Origin: Nocardia bovistercoris
GTDB taxonomy: Bacteria > Actinomycetota > Actinomycetes > Mycobacteriales > Mycobacteriaceae
Assembly (NCBI RefSeq): GCF_015674855.1
Contig: NZ_JADMLG010000001.1
Coordinates: forward strand, 124,001-188,000
Length of the DNA stretch: 64,000 nucleotides
Direction of reading: 5' to 3'
The translations under genes were made by a program, and so were the position numbers. Shown here piece after piece: positions 46,667-59,142 of this stretch. The notes below the pieces were generated by a model. That model did not search any database, was not told the DNA's origin, and was given only the letters and a program-made list of their open reading frames with translations. Within the stretch, counting starts at the first letter, position 1, and each line of letters opens with the position of its first letter.

Positions 46667-48082
46667 TCAGTCGGCGAGACGGACCGCGAAGGGCATGATG
46701 CCCGACTCGCGCACCGGCGAAACCTTGACGACATCGCCCGACTGTGGCGCCTCGACCATGGTGCCGTCGCCGAGATACAGCGCGACGTGCTGGCTTCCGT
46801 TGGGACCCCAGAACAGCATGTCGCCGCGTTCGCGCTCGTCGACGGGGACCCTGGTGCCCGCGTTGTACTGGTAGCCGCTGTAGTGCGGCAGCGCGACGCC
46901 GATACCCGCGAAGGCGTAGATCATCAGCCCCGAACAGTCGAAGCCGACCTTGCCGAAATCGCCGTGGCTGTCGGCGACGCCGCCGTCGCGGATGCCGAGT
47001 GTGGGGCCGTCCGCGTTGCCGCCGCCCCAGGCGTAGACCACGCCGAGTTGCGACATCGCCCGGTCCACCACGGTTTCCACGGCCGCGGTCCCGGTCACCG
47101 ACGGTCGGGTCGGTCGCGGCGTGCCGCGGCGCGACGGAGTGGAGTTCTGGACGTCGGTGTGCGGTCGTCTGCCTTCGCCGAGTTGGGCGGCGCGTTCGCG
47201 GGCGGCCTGATCGGCGGCGGCACGGGCGGCCGCGGCGCGGGCGGCGGCCAGCAGTGCCGCTTCCTCGGCGCGACGCCGGTCGTCCCAGGCCAGGAACGCG
47301 TCGCGCTGGTTCTGCAAGCCTTCGACGTGCGCACGCGCGGCGTCCAATTGCTGCTGGGCCGCCGCGCGCTCGCGCAGCAGGTCCTCGCGCCGCACGGTCT
47401 GGTCGTTCAACGCGGCGGTCGCGGCGGCCATCGCGTTCTCGGCCGCGCCCTTCATCTGCTCGGCCCGCGCCGCGGCGGCGTCGGCGGCCGATTTCGCCTG
47501 GCGCGCGTCGGAATTGCGGTTGCCCTGTTCGATCTGGGCGCGCCGCAGCCCGTCCATGGCCCGCTGCTGGTTCTTGGTGACCAGGCTCAGGATCTCGGCG
47601 CGGTCGATGGCGCCGCCGGGGCTGTTGGTGGCCAGGTAGGTGACCATCGACCCGGAGGTCGGCCGGGTGTAGGCGCCGGTGGCGAATTCGTCGAACTCCT
47701 TGCGCGCGGCGGCGACCCGACCGCCCGCCGCGTCGAGTTCGCGCCCGGTCTCGGCGACGACCTCGGTGGCGGCGTCGGCGGCGTCGCGGGCGTCCTGGAG
47801 GTCGACGAGCGCCTTGTTGACCTCCTCGCGGCGCAGCGCGACCGCGTCGTCGAGTTCGCGCAGCCGCTGCTCGACGTCGGCGACCTGGTTGATGAGCGCG
47901 CCGACCGTGCCGACGTTCGCCTCGACCCGCGCACCGGCGTCGGCGATCGCGCCGTCGCTCGGGTTGGGCGGCGGGGGCGGCACCGCGGCGACTCCACCGG
48001 CACCGGCGAGCAGTGTCACGGCCGTCAGCAATCCTATGGCGATCGATAGTGGGTGTCGAAAGCCCACGGCGAACCAGCGCAT
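46667..48082 (-). CDS. ripA: RipA-type NlpC/P60 peptidoglycan endopeptidase
   Basis: A 471-residue secreted hydrolase. A signal peptide (about 1-33) precedes a long coiled-coil domain (about 40-320), a Pro/Arg/Thr linker, and an NlpC/P60 domain. The catalytic residues C383 (FDCSG), H432 (SQHVALYLG) and E444 (VEAPQ) fall at the same numbers as in M. tuberculosis RipA, which has 472 residues. It cuts peptide stems at the septum for daughter-cell separation. The start has a perfect GGAGGTG site. No RipB-like second gene follows, unlike Rv1477-Rv1478. Confidence 0.95.
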   Translation of the reverse strand: MRWFAVGFRHPLSIAIGLLTAVTLLAGAGGVAAVPPPPPNPSDGAIADAGARVEANVGTVGALINQVADVEQRLRELDDAVALRREEVNKALVDLQDARDAADAATEVVAETGRELDAAGGRVAAARKEFDEFATGAYTRPTSGSMVTYLATNSPGGAIDRAEILSLVTKNQQRAMDGLRRAQIEQGNRNSDARQAKSAADAAAARAEQMKGAAENAMAAATAALNDQTVRREDLLRERAAAQQQLDAARAHVEGLQNQRDAFLAWDDRRRAEEAALLAAARAAAARAAADQAARERAAQLGEGRRPHTDVQNSTPSRRGTPRPTRPSVTGTAAVETVVDRAMSQLGVVYAWGGGNADGPTLGIRDGGVADSHGDFGKVGFDCSGLMIYAFAGIGVALPHYSGYQYNAGTRVPVDERERGDMLFWGPNGSQHVALYLGDGTMVEAPQSGDVVKVSPVRESGIMPFAVRLAD

Positions 48083-48110
48083 CGCACCTCCAAGGACTTC
48101 GCAGCCCTCA

Positions 48111-48140
48111 TTCGGCAGAGCCTCACGAGCCCCTGCCGAA
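48111..48140 (-). promoter_or_regulatory. Hairpin in the ripA leader
   Basis: Eight-base arms TTCGGCAG (48111-48118) and CTGCCGAA (48133-48140) enclose a 14-base loop that can pair further. It lies about 30 nt before the ripA start within the untranslated leader. Confidence 0.5.
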
Positions 48141-48189
48141 CCATCGAGCCCAGTGGTCGACAAATGGCCCTGGTCAGTACAAATTCACC

Positions 48190-48277
48190 ATTGGTAACCA
48201 ATAGAACCGTACGACACATCCGACACCTAGAAAACTCTGGCAACAGAATCACATGCGCGTAATTTGCACGTTGCCAG
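48190..48277. promoter_or_regulatory. Inverted repeats upstream of ripA
   Basis: A 13-bp palindrome ATTGGTAACCAAT (48190-48202) and a wider inverted repeat CTGGCAAC (48237-48244)/GTTGCCAG (48270-48277) lie in an AT-rich 277-bp gap. Both sit where regulators of ripA would bind. Confidence 0.5.
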
Positions 48278-48359
48278 CAATTAGCCAGATACGTGAGAGG
48301 CGGACACCGGCAAAACCGAACCGGTCGTTATGAAAAGGGCGGTTCGCGAAGACCGGAAC

Positions 48360-48926
48360 TCAGTCGACGGCCCGCGCCGCGCTCGCGCCGACGACATCGG
48401 CCGCCTCGGCTCTCGCGCGCCGCACCTTCACCCAGTGCAGGCCGCCGACCGCGAGCACGGTGCCGACCACGATCACCGAGGTGATGGCCGTCCACGACAC
48501 CGACTCCGGCTCCGCGAGATGGTCGACGAACACGCGCGCCGACTCGACCGACTCGCCCTGCCTGCCCTTGGCGTAGTCCTCGGCCCATTCGAGGGTGACC
48601 CGGCTGATGGAATCGCTGTAGGTGCCGACCCAGTCGTCGCTGAGCACCAAGACGGTGCCGTGCTCGCGCTTGCCGACCTCGGTGGCGAGGTCACGTAGAT
48701 TGGAGTCGTGGCCTGGATTGCCGGGAATCACCACGATGCTGAGCGGGATCCCGTGCGATCGCGCGTCGGCGACGACGGCCTCGAGTCCCGCCTGATCCTT
48801 GCCCTTCGGGGCGGCGACGTGGTTGTCGGCCACGTCGACCAGGATCGTCCGCAGGCCGCTGTCCGAGATGCCTGGCGGCAGTTCCGCCGCCATGGGGGTG
48901 AAAACCGACGTGTGCGAGGGGGCCAT
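48360..48926 (-). CDS. Membrane protein with TPM-like domain, Rv1476-like
   Basis: A protein of about 188 residues with a soluble N-terminal alpha/beta domain (LRTILVDVADNHVAAPKG, then IPLSIVVIPGNPGHDSNLRD) and one C-terminal TM helix (AITSVIVVGTVLAVGGLHWV) with a basic tail, so it is tail-anchored with the main domain probably inside. Order Rv1475c(acn)-Rv1476-ripA matches M. tuberculosis. The start is uncertain: ATG 48926 or ATG 48974 in the same frame. Function unknown. Confidence 0.78.
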   Translation of the reverse strand: MAPSHTSVFTPMAAELPPGISDSGLRTILVDVADNHVAAPKGKDQAGLEAVVADARSHGIPLSIVVIPGNPGHDSNLRDLATEVGKREHGTVLVLSDDWVGTYSDSISRVTLEWAEDYAKGRQGESVESARVFVDHLAEPESVSWTAITSVIVVGTVLAVGGLHWVKVRRARAEAADVVGASAARAVD

Positions 48927-49147
48927 CTTCCATCCGGTCTGTCGAGCCGCATCGGCGTGCGAGGCGACGGGCATCCATCACTGCGTGGTGAGCATTGTCC
49001 CGGTCCGACACGGGTGGCTCGCCACCACCCCTTCGGGATCGCGGCGCCGGATCCGAGTCCGGCCGCCGCGTTCGCTCGAGAGCACAGTACGCGACACGCC
49101 ACCGGGGCGGCGGACGACGCCACGCCGACCGGCCCCCGCGCACTTCT

Positions 49148-52128
<2,981 letters not shown>

Positions 52129-52140
52129 TGGTTTCGCCGC

Positions 52141-52157
52141 TCCCCGCGCGGCGGGGA
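52141..52157 (+). terminator. Short hairpin between acn and acnR
   Basis: Perfect 7-bp stem TCCCCGC/GCGGGGA with a 3-base loop, 12 bp after the acn stop. It could terminate or attenuate read-through into acnR, or protect the acn 3' end. Confidence 0.5.
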
Positions 52158-52235
52158 TGATCCGAGCAGTCGTGTATCGAGGTGCGCGCCCCCGAACGCC
52201 CCGGGGGGCGGGCCACCCCCCCAAACCACGCGGAG

Positions 52236-52808
52236 TTGGGATTTGGCAAGGTCAGTGAAGATCATCTCGCCGCACGTCGCAGCCAGATTCTCGAAGGGGC
52301 GCGGGCCTGCTTCGCCGAATTCGGTTACGACGGAGCGACCGTCCGCCGTCTGGAGGAGGCGATCGGGTTGTCCCGCGGCGCCATCTTCCATCACTTCCGC
52401 GACAAGGACGCGCTGTTCCTCGCGTTGGCGCAGGAGGACGCCGAGCGCATGGCCGATGTCGCGGCCAATCAGGGCATCGTGCAGGTGATGCGCGACATGC
52501 TCACCCATCCTGAGCAGTTCAACTGGCTCGGAACACGTTTGGAGATCGCGCGGCGACTACGCACCGATCCCGAATTCCGCGCGAGCTGGACCCAGCGCTC
52601 GGCCGAACTGACCGCGGCCACGCTGGCCAGGCTGGAACGGCGCAAGGCCGCGGGCGCCCTGCGCGACGACGTGCCGACCGATGTGCTGCTCGGCTACCTG
52701 GATCTGGTGCTGGACGGCCTCATCGCCCGGATCGCGTCCGGGCACACCAACGAGAACCTCTCCGCGGTACTGGATCTCGTCGAGGCGTCGGTGCGGCGCA
52801 AGGAGTGA
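52236..52808 (+). CDS. acnR: TetR-family repressor of aconitase, AcnR
   Basis: A regulator of about 190 residues. From RSQILEGARACFAEFGYDGATVRRLEEA on (given in part), it follows C. glutamicum AcnR nearly residue by residue, including SRGAIFHHF, LFLALA and the C-terminal LDLVE. It should repress acn through the site at 49148. The start is uncertain: TTG 52236 gives an N-terminus of AcnR length, but the frame is open back to GTG 52182; neither has a good Shine-Dalgarno. M. tuberculosis Rv1474c is the equivalent. Confidence 0.88.
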   Translation: MGFGKVSEDHLAARRSQILEGARACFAEFGYDGATVRRLEEAIGLSRGAIFHHFRDKDALFLALAQEDAERMADVAANQGIVQVMRDMLTHPEQFNWLGTRLEIARRLRTDPEFRASWTQRSAELTAATLARLERRKAAGALRDDVPTDVLLGYLDLVLDGLIARIASGHTNENLSAVLDLVEASVRRKE

Positions 52809-52823
52809 GCCGCGCGCTCGAAA

Positions 52824-52852
52824 CGGCGGCGCCGGATTCCGGCGCCGCCGTC
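52824..52852. terminator. Bidirectional 13-bp hairpin terminator
   Basis: Perfect 13-bp stem ACGGCGGCGCCGG/CCGGCGCCGCCGT around the loop ATT, between the convergent acnR and esterase genes, 15 bp after the acnR stop and 10 bp from the esterase stop. Confidence 0.85.
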
Positions 52853-52862
52853 GCGGATGTGC

Positions 52863-53657
52863 TCAGAAGGTGTCGTTGATGTACTCCGCCGCGTGGGTGG
52901 TCCACAGCACGTCGGTGCCCGGCATGTCGTGGCCCGAGTACCGCACGTGCTGCCCGTCCGGCCACGGCGTGAGATATCCGATGACGCCCTGCACCGCCTG
53001 GGTGTAGCGGTTCAGGTTCGCCGCCGGGTCGCTCATGAGGAAGCGCAGCAGTTCGGCGAAGATCAACGGCCCCACATTGCCGATGCGCGCGCCCTCGACG
53101 AACGAGAACGGCGAGATCCCCACATCGATGATGCGCAGCGGCGAATTCGCGGGCGCGGCGGTGATGACGTCGCCGGGATTGGCGTAGGCCCGCGTCGGGA
53201 TGTCCTCGGGCCACGGACCGTGCTGTCCGTGCAGGCCGAAGGTCGTCGGCGGGCACAGGTTCCCGACGGAGTCGCCCGCCTTGCGCAGCGGGTCGGCGAT
53301 CGACACCGCGAACGCGATCTCCAGCGGTGAGCCGTCCGTATTGGTGTAGGTCCCCGCGCGCACCCCCTCCAGGATCTTGCTCGCACAGATGCTGCCGAGC
53401 GAATAGCTCAACAGCGCGCACACATTCGGCGAATCCTGGATCGCCTTGACGCCCGCGGCCACCCCCTTGCGGACCGAGGTGTCCAACGACGGCCCCCACA
53501 GGTCGGGGGTAGGCCCAACCGACGCGGGCCAGTTCGGCTCGAATGCCGTGAACCGCATCGGATCCAGCAATTTCGTGACATCGCGCAGCATGCCCGCAGG
53601 CTTGCCGTCGGAGTTGCGCGGCTCGCCGGTACCGCGCAGTGTGATGATGTCGATCAT
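52863..53657 (-). CDS. Lysin-B-like alpha/beta-hydrolase (possible mycolyl esterase)
   Basis: A 264-residue alpha/beta-hydrolase without signal peptide. The N-terminus IITLRGTGEP is typical of mycobacteriophage lysin B; the nucleophile is S86 (LLSYSLGS), with probable D163 (ANPGDVITAA) and H255 (WTTHAAEY). LysB enzymes cut the mycolate-arabinogalactan ester at the end of phage infection. A cutinase-like or PE-PPE-type esterase is the alternative. No holin, endolysin or structural phage gene is adjacent. Convergent with acnR through a strong terminator. Confidence 0.7.
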   Translation of the reverse strand: MIDIITLRGTGEPRNSDGKPAGMLRDVTKLLDPMRFTAFEPNWPASVGPTPDLWGPSLDTSVRKGVAAGVKAIQDSPNVCALLSYSLGSICASKILEGVRAGTYTNTDGSPLEIAFAVSIADPLRKAGDSVGNLCPPTTFGLHGQHGPWPEDIPTRAYANPGDVITAAPANSPLRIIDVGISPFSFVEGARIGNVGPLIFAELLRFLMSDPAANLNRYTQAVQGVIGYLTPWPDGQHVRYSGHDMPGTDVLWTTHAAEYINDTF

Positions 53658-54733
53658 CGAATCCTCCCCTCTGCCAACGCCGCCCGACGCGACGCCGTAC
53701 TGTCAGGGTGCGGCACCCTGGAGGGGTTGCGCGCGCGTAGCGACTACCTGTTTCCAGGCACGGTGACAGCCGGATCGGGTCTCGCGCTCGCGGGCGGTAC
53801 TCGTACGATGCGGTCGAATTCGCGGCGGTCCGTGGGTCCGCGGATCGCGAGCACGCGTTCGACATTCGCATTGTGCGCGGGGACCACGCCGCGTCGACCA
53901 GCATGCCCCGACTGCGGTGGGCGCGACCGAATTGCGTGACGGTCGCCGGCGCGTCGAAGGCGCGGCGTACCGGTGCGGCGATTCGAGCCGGCACGGTCGA
54001 CACCTCATCTCTTACCGCGCGAGCGTGACGCGGCGCGCATCGGGGTCGCCGGTTCGTCCTCGAGCGCGCGGGCACGAGCGGGTCACCCGTCGCGGAAGGA
54101 TTCGGTTCGAAGGGCGCGCGATGGAGTGCCGCGCAGACGTCGAACTCGCCGCGCGCTACTCCTCGGACGGGATCACCGCGCACCCTCGCCGCATGCCGAC
54201 CGCCGTCGGCCTGCTCGGTCGCCGATGATCGCATCGCCTCGACGTCGAGAGCGGGGCGTACGCGTCGGCACCGCGCGACGATCCGCGTCCACCGGGCCGG
54301 AGGTCGAGAGTCCCGCCCGACCCCGGCGAACAGGATTCCATTCCCCGGCGAACAGGATTCCATTGATCGACTCATCACCGGCGCCGTCGGCTAAAGGCGA
54401 ACTGCCCGTCGCAACCCTCGCGGCCGAAATCCCGACACCCAGCGCCGGGCAGGTCAGGGCGATGACCACGGTGGCGGTCGATCCGGTGCTCTCGGTGCCG
54501 AGCGGCCATCGGACGGCCGCGTTCTCCGGTCTCGAAAGTCGTTGAGCGGTCCACCGTCGCGATTATCTGGCAAGCATCAGACGGGACCGAGACGCGGACA
54601 CCGCACGGGAGGCGCGGCCACCCGATCATATATCGAAACTCTTTACACACGAGCATAATCGGACTGGCCGCCGAATCGGGCGAAATGCCGGAACCCAACC
54701 GAACCGACCATGCCGCACGCTATGATTCGGTAC
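53658..54733. other. About 1.1 kb without a supported gene
   Basis: Several open frames of 60-190 codons cross this stretch on both strands, but all translations are Arg/Ser/Pro-rich without recognisable domains or GC-biased third positions. One plus-frame piece near 53900 contains CPDCGG by chance. It includes a 22-bp tandem duplication at 54321-54364. It may be a decayed gene remnant. Confidence 0.5.
54321..54364. repeat. 22-bp exact tandem duplication
   Basis: CCCCGGCGAACAGGATTCCA-TT occurs at 54321-54342 and immediately again at 54343-54364 with no mismatch. It lies in the gene-free stretch before the ATP-grasp gene. Confidence 0.9.
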
Positions 54734-54778
54734 ATGCTCGTGATCATGGCAAATCCCGAGCAGATCGGAGTGCCCACC

Positions 54779-54886
54779 ATGGTCGACGCGACGTACCGTC
54801 CCGCGACGCCCGCCGCCTCGACCGCGGCATCCATCGCGACCGAACGGATCGGCCCATGGCGGCGCGACTACCCGGCTCGGTACTGA
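54779..54886 (+). CDS. Candidate short ORF overlapping the ATP-grasp start
   Basis: A 35-codon frame with GGAG (54767-54770) eight bases before its ATG. It encodes MVDATYRPATPAASTAA followed by SIATERIGPWRRDYPARY. It overlaps the ATP-grasp start (54856) by 31 bp in another frame, so it could be a coupled leader peptide or a peptide substrate. The frame is also open back to ATG 54734. It does not resemble a graspetide precursor family I know; it may be chance. Confidence 0.3.
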   Translation: MVDATYRPATPAASTAASIATERIGPWRRDYPARY

Positions 54887-55959
54887 TCGTCACCGAATCC
54901 GACGATCCGCACGTCGCCGCGATGACCGCGACGCTGCGAGCGGACCACGCGGTCACCGCGATCCACCTCGACCTGCGCGATTTCCCGCGCGAACGCGGCA
55001 GTTTCCGGCTGCACCGGTTCGGCACCGCGCGCACCGTCTCACACCTCGCCGGACTCGACGGGGTGCGCTCGGTCTGGTGGCGGGTCCCCGCGAGCGGGCA
55101 CCGCGGCCGTGGCGCCGAATGCGACAGCTTTCTCGAAGGGCTGCTGTGGTCGATTCCGGCCGTCTGGATCAACGATCCCGCCGCCGACAGCTTCGCTGCG
55201 CGCGCGATCGTGCAGCTCGAGACGGCGCAGCGAGCCGGGTGCGCGGTGCCGGAGACACTGATCACCAACGACGCGGACGACGCGCGGGATTTCGTCGAAT
55301 CCCGGCCCGGCCCCGTGGTTTACCGGTCCGGCACCGCTGCCGACTTCGCCGGCCCCACTTCTGCCGACTTCGCCGGCTCCGGCACTTCTGCCGACTTCGC
55401 CGACCGTGTCACTCCTGCCGACTTCGCCGACCGTGTCACTCCCGCCGACTTCGCCGACCGTGTCACTCCCGCCGACTTCGCCGGCTCTGTCACTCCTGCC
55501 GACTTCGCCGGCTCCGGCACCGCAAGCGACTTCGCCGGCTCCACCATCGCAGGCGGCTTCGCCGACCCCGACCGACTCACCGTCTCCGAGTCCGCGCCGA
55601 TCGCCCTCCAGGACCACATCCCACCGCGCTGCGATCTTCGTGTGGTCTGGGTGGACGGCATCGAATGGACGGTGCGGCTCGACCCGCCGAACTCCTACCG
55701 GCCCGACAAACTGCCCGCCTCGGTGAGCAAGTCACTGTCCACCTTGATGGGCGCGCTCGGACTGAGTTTCGGCGTGCTGAGTCTGCGGCTCGGCCTGGAC
55801 GGGGAGTACTACTTCCGCGAGGTCGACCCGCGTGGACACTTCGCACACCTGGAGCGGGAGACCGGTCTGCCGCTCTCGCGCAGTGTGGGCAACCTACTCG
55901 TCCGCGGCGACGGCACGGTGGCCGGTGATCAGCTCACCGGCTCCGGGTGGCCGCCGTGA
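54856..55959 (+). CDS. ATP-grasp enzyme (graspetide-synthetase/MvdD-like) with repeat insert
   Basis: A 367-residue ATP-grasp protein. The N-terminal part (SVLIVTESDDPH, SVWWRVPA, AVWINDPAADSFAARAIVQLETA in part, then CAVPETLITND) matches the pre-ATP-grasp and lid region of peptide-modifying ATP-grasp ligases; the C-terminal core has LQDHI, YFREVDPRGHF (metal-binding E and D) and TGLPLS. The ATP-binding strand ends VVYR-S-G, with Arg where Lys is usual. Residues about 160-238 are then nine T-x-x-D-F-A repeats. ATG 54856 is chosen because homology begins there. Peptide ester/amide ring formation is the family role; substrate unknown. Confidence 0.65.
   Translation: MAARLPGSVLIVTESDDPHVAAMTATLRADHAVTAIHLDLRDFPRERGSFRLHRFGTARTVSHLAGLDGVRSVWWRVPASGHRGRGAECDSFLEGLLWSIPAVWINDPAADSFAARAIVQLETAQRAGCAVPETLITNDADDARDFVESRPGPVVYRSGTAADFAGPTSADFAGSGTSADFADRVTPADFADRVTPADFADRVTPADFAGSVTPADFAGSGTASDFAGSTIAGGFADPDRLTVSESAPIALQDHIPPRCDLRVVWVDGIEWTVRLDPPNSYRPDKLPASVSKSLSTLMGALGLSFGVLSLRLGLDGEYYFREVDPRGHFAHLERETGLPLSRSVGNLLVRGDGTVAGDQLTGSGWPP
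55333..55572 (+). repeat. Nine 24-27-bp tandem repeats inside the ATP-grasp gene
   Basis: The core GCCGACTTCGCCG recurs with a 27-bp period. The units read TAADFAGP, TSADFAGSG, TSADFADRV, TPADFADRV, TPADFADRV, TPADFAGSV, TPADFAGSG, TASDFAGS and TIAGGFADP. The middle copies are nearly identical in DNA (only T/C changes), indicating recent amplification; the outer ones are diverged. Every unit keeps an initial Thr, and all but the last an Asp three residues later. Confidence 0.93.
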
Positions 55960-55987
55960 ATTCGACTGTGCCGGTTGCCCCGTGCGC

Positions 55988-56221
55988 CTATTGGGTCTTG
56001 CGACGATTGGCGCCGCCTCGACTGCGTAGTTGGACATGCGATTCCACCAGCACATTGTGGATGAAACCGTACGAGCGGCCCGTCGATCGTGCCAGCGAGC
56101 GAATGCTTGCGCCCGCCTCGTATTGCTTCTTCAACTGGGACTGTAGGCGGTCACGTGATTTTCCCGTGACGCGGGTGCCCTTACCCAATGTGGCCTTGCC
56201 TTGTGTGGGCCTGTCGCTCAT
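55988..56221 (-). CDS. Small helix-turn-helix protein
   Basis: A 77-residue basic protein. The centre, LKKQYEAGASIRSLARSTGR in part, is a helix-turn-helix of the resolvase/HTH_38 type followed by SYGFIHNVL, with Arg/Lys-rich ends. Proteins of this size and pattern are conserved across actinobacteria and annotated as HTH-domain proteins. Likely a nucleoid-associated or regulatory DNA-binding protein. Codirectional with ABC-F, 80 bp downstream of it. Confidence 0.75.
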   Translation of the reverse strand: MSDRPTQGKATLGKGTRVTGKSRDRLQSQLKKQYEAGASIRSLARSTGRSYGFIHNVLVESHVQLRSRGGANRRKTQ

Positions 56222-56304
56222 GGCTTCCTCCGAGTCGCCGAGCAGCGCGTCTATCCAGGCTAGGTTCTCGAGGGGCCGTGATCAACGGGTGCGTGTGATG
56301 AGAA

Positions 56305-57936
<1,632 letters not shown>

Positions 57937-58160
57937 AGACGGGCTCCTCACGAATACGGCAGTGCTCGGACGGGGTGTTCTCGATGCTATGGGCGCGATG
58001 CGCACACGAACCACTGATTTTACCCGCCGTCAGGCCCACCCGGCGAACCCCGGCGGGCGCATGTGACATCCATTACCTTCCTGGCGACCCGCCACGTAGC
58101 ACCCGATCACCGGGCGATGTGCTTTCGCGCCTTCCATCGGCTGAAGTAGCGTGCCGATGT

Positions 58161-58925
58161 ATGACTACGGATCTGTTGGGCCGCAGCGCACTGGTCAGTG
58201 GTGCGAGCCGGGGCATCGGCAAGGCGGTCGCCGCCGAACTGCTGAGCCGCGGCGCGAACGTCCTGATCACCGCGCGCAAGCCCGGGCCGCTCGAGGAAGC
58301 AGCCGAGGAACTGCGGGCGCTTGGACACCGGGGGCAGGTCGTAGCGCTGGCGGGCAATTCCGGTGACGCCGAGAGCCGGGCCGCCGCGGTGGACCGCGTG
58401 ATCGCCGAATTCGGCTCGCTCGACATCCTGATCAACAACACCGGCATCAACCCCGTCTTCGGCGCGCTCATGGACGCCGACCTGGACGCCGTGCGCAAGA
58501 TCTTCGACGTCAACGTGGTCGCCGCCCTCGGCTACCTGCAGGCCGCCTACCGCGCCTGGATGCGCGACCACGGCGGCGCGGTGGTCAACGTCGCCAGCGT
58601 CGCTGGTATCCGTTCCACCGGCGTCATCGGGGCGTACGGCGCCTCCAAAGCCGCGCTCATCCGGCTCACCGAGGAACTGGCCTGGCAGCTCGGGCCGACC
58701 ATCCGGGTCAACGCCGTCGCCCCCGGCGTGGTGAAGACGAAATTCGCCGACGCCCTGTACTCCGCCGACGAAGAGAAAGCCGCCTCGATCTACCCCATGA
58801 AGCGCCTCGGCTCCCCCGAGGACGTGGCCCGCCTGATCGTCTTCCTCGCTTCACCGGAAGCGGACTGGATCACCGGCGAGACCGTACGAGTCGACGGCGG
58901 CCTTCTGGCCACCGGCGGCCTCTGA
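58161..58925 (+). CDS. SDR-family oxidoreductase
   Basis: A 254-residue classical SDR with GASRGIGK, NNTG (INNTGINP), Ser in NVASVAG and Y-x3-K (YGASK), closing with GETVRVDGGLLATGG. Arg in ITARKP suggests NADP(H). Family members near this sequence reduce 3-oxoacyl or keto substrates; the substrate is unknown. It stands alone, divergent from ABC-F. The start has only a weak ribosome-binding site. Confidence 0.9.
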   Translation: MTTDLLGRSALVSGASRGIGKAVAAELLSRGANVLITARKPGPLEEAAEELRALGHRGQVVALAGNSGDAESRAAAVDRVIAEFGSLDILINNTGINPVFGALMDADLDAVRKIFDVNVVAALGYLQAAYRAWMRDHGGAVVNVASVAGIRSTGVIGAYGASKAALIRLTEELAWQLGPTIRVNAVAPGVVKTKFADALYSADEEKAASIYPMKRLGSPEDVARLIVFLASPEADWITGETVRVDGGLLATGGL

Positions 58926-59142
58926 CCCGGAGCGCGGTGCGTCCCCTCGCGCGCCGAGCGCCCACCGCCGACCGCACCGGATACACCGCCCCTCCGGCGC
59001 ACCGCGGGCGGCGACCGGGCAAGCACACACCGACCGACGATCGCCCCGGCGAACGACGAACCACCGCGGTGGCGCGACCTGCCCGCCCTCGGCGGCTGTT
59101 CGCGCCTGCCACGTCGAGCACAGCCGCGCGCCGGAACCGCCG

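Noticed and set aside
53727..53939. A short zinc-ribbon-like ORF containing CPDCGG
   Set aside because: Only one Cys pair, an Arg/Ser-rich remainder, and no ribosome-binding site or conserved context.
55333..55572. Possible CRISPR array or pentapeptide-repeat protein
   Set aside because: There are no spacers between units, and the 9-residue period does not fit the A(D/N)LXX pentapeptide pattern.
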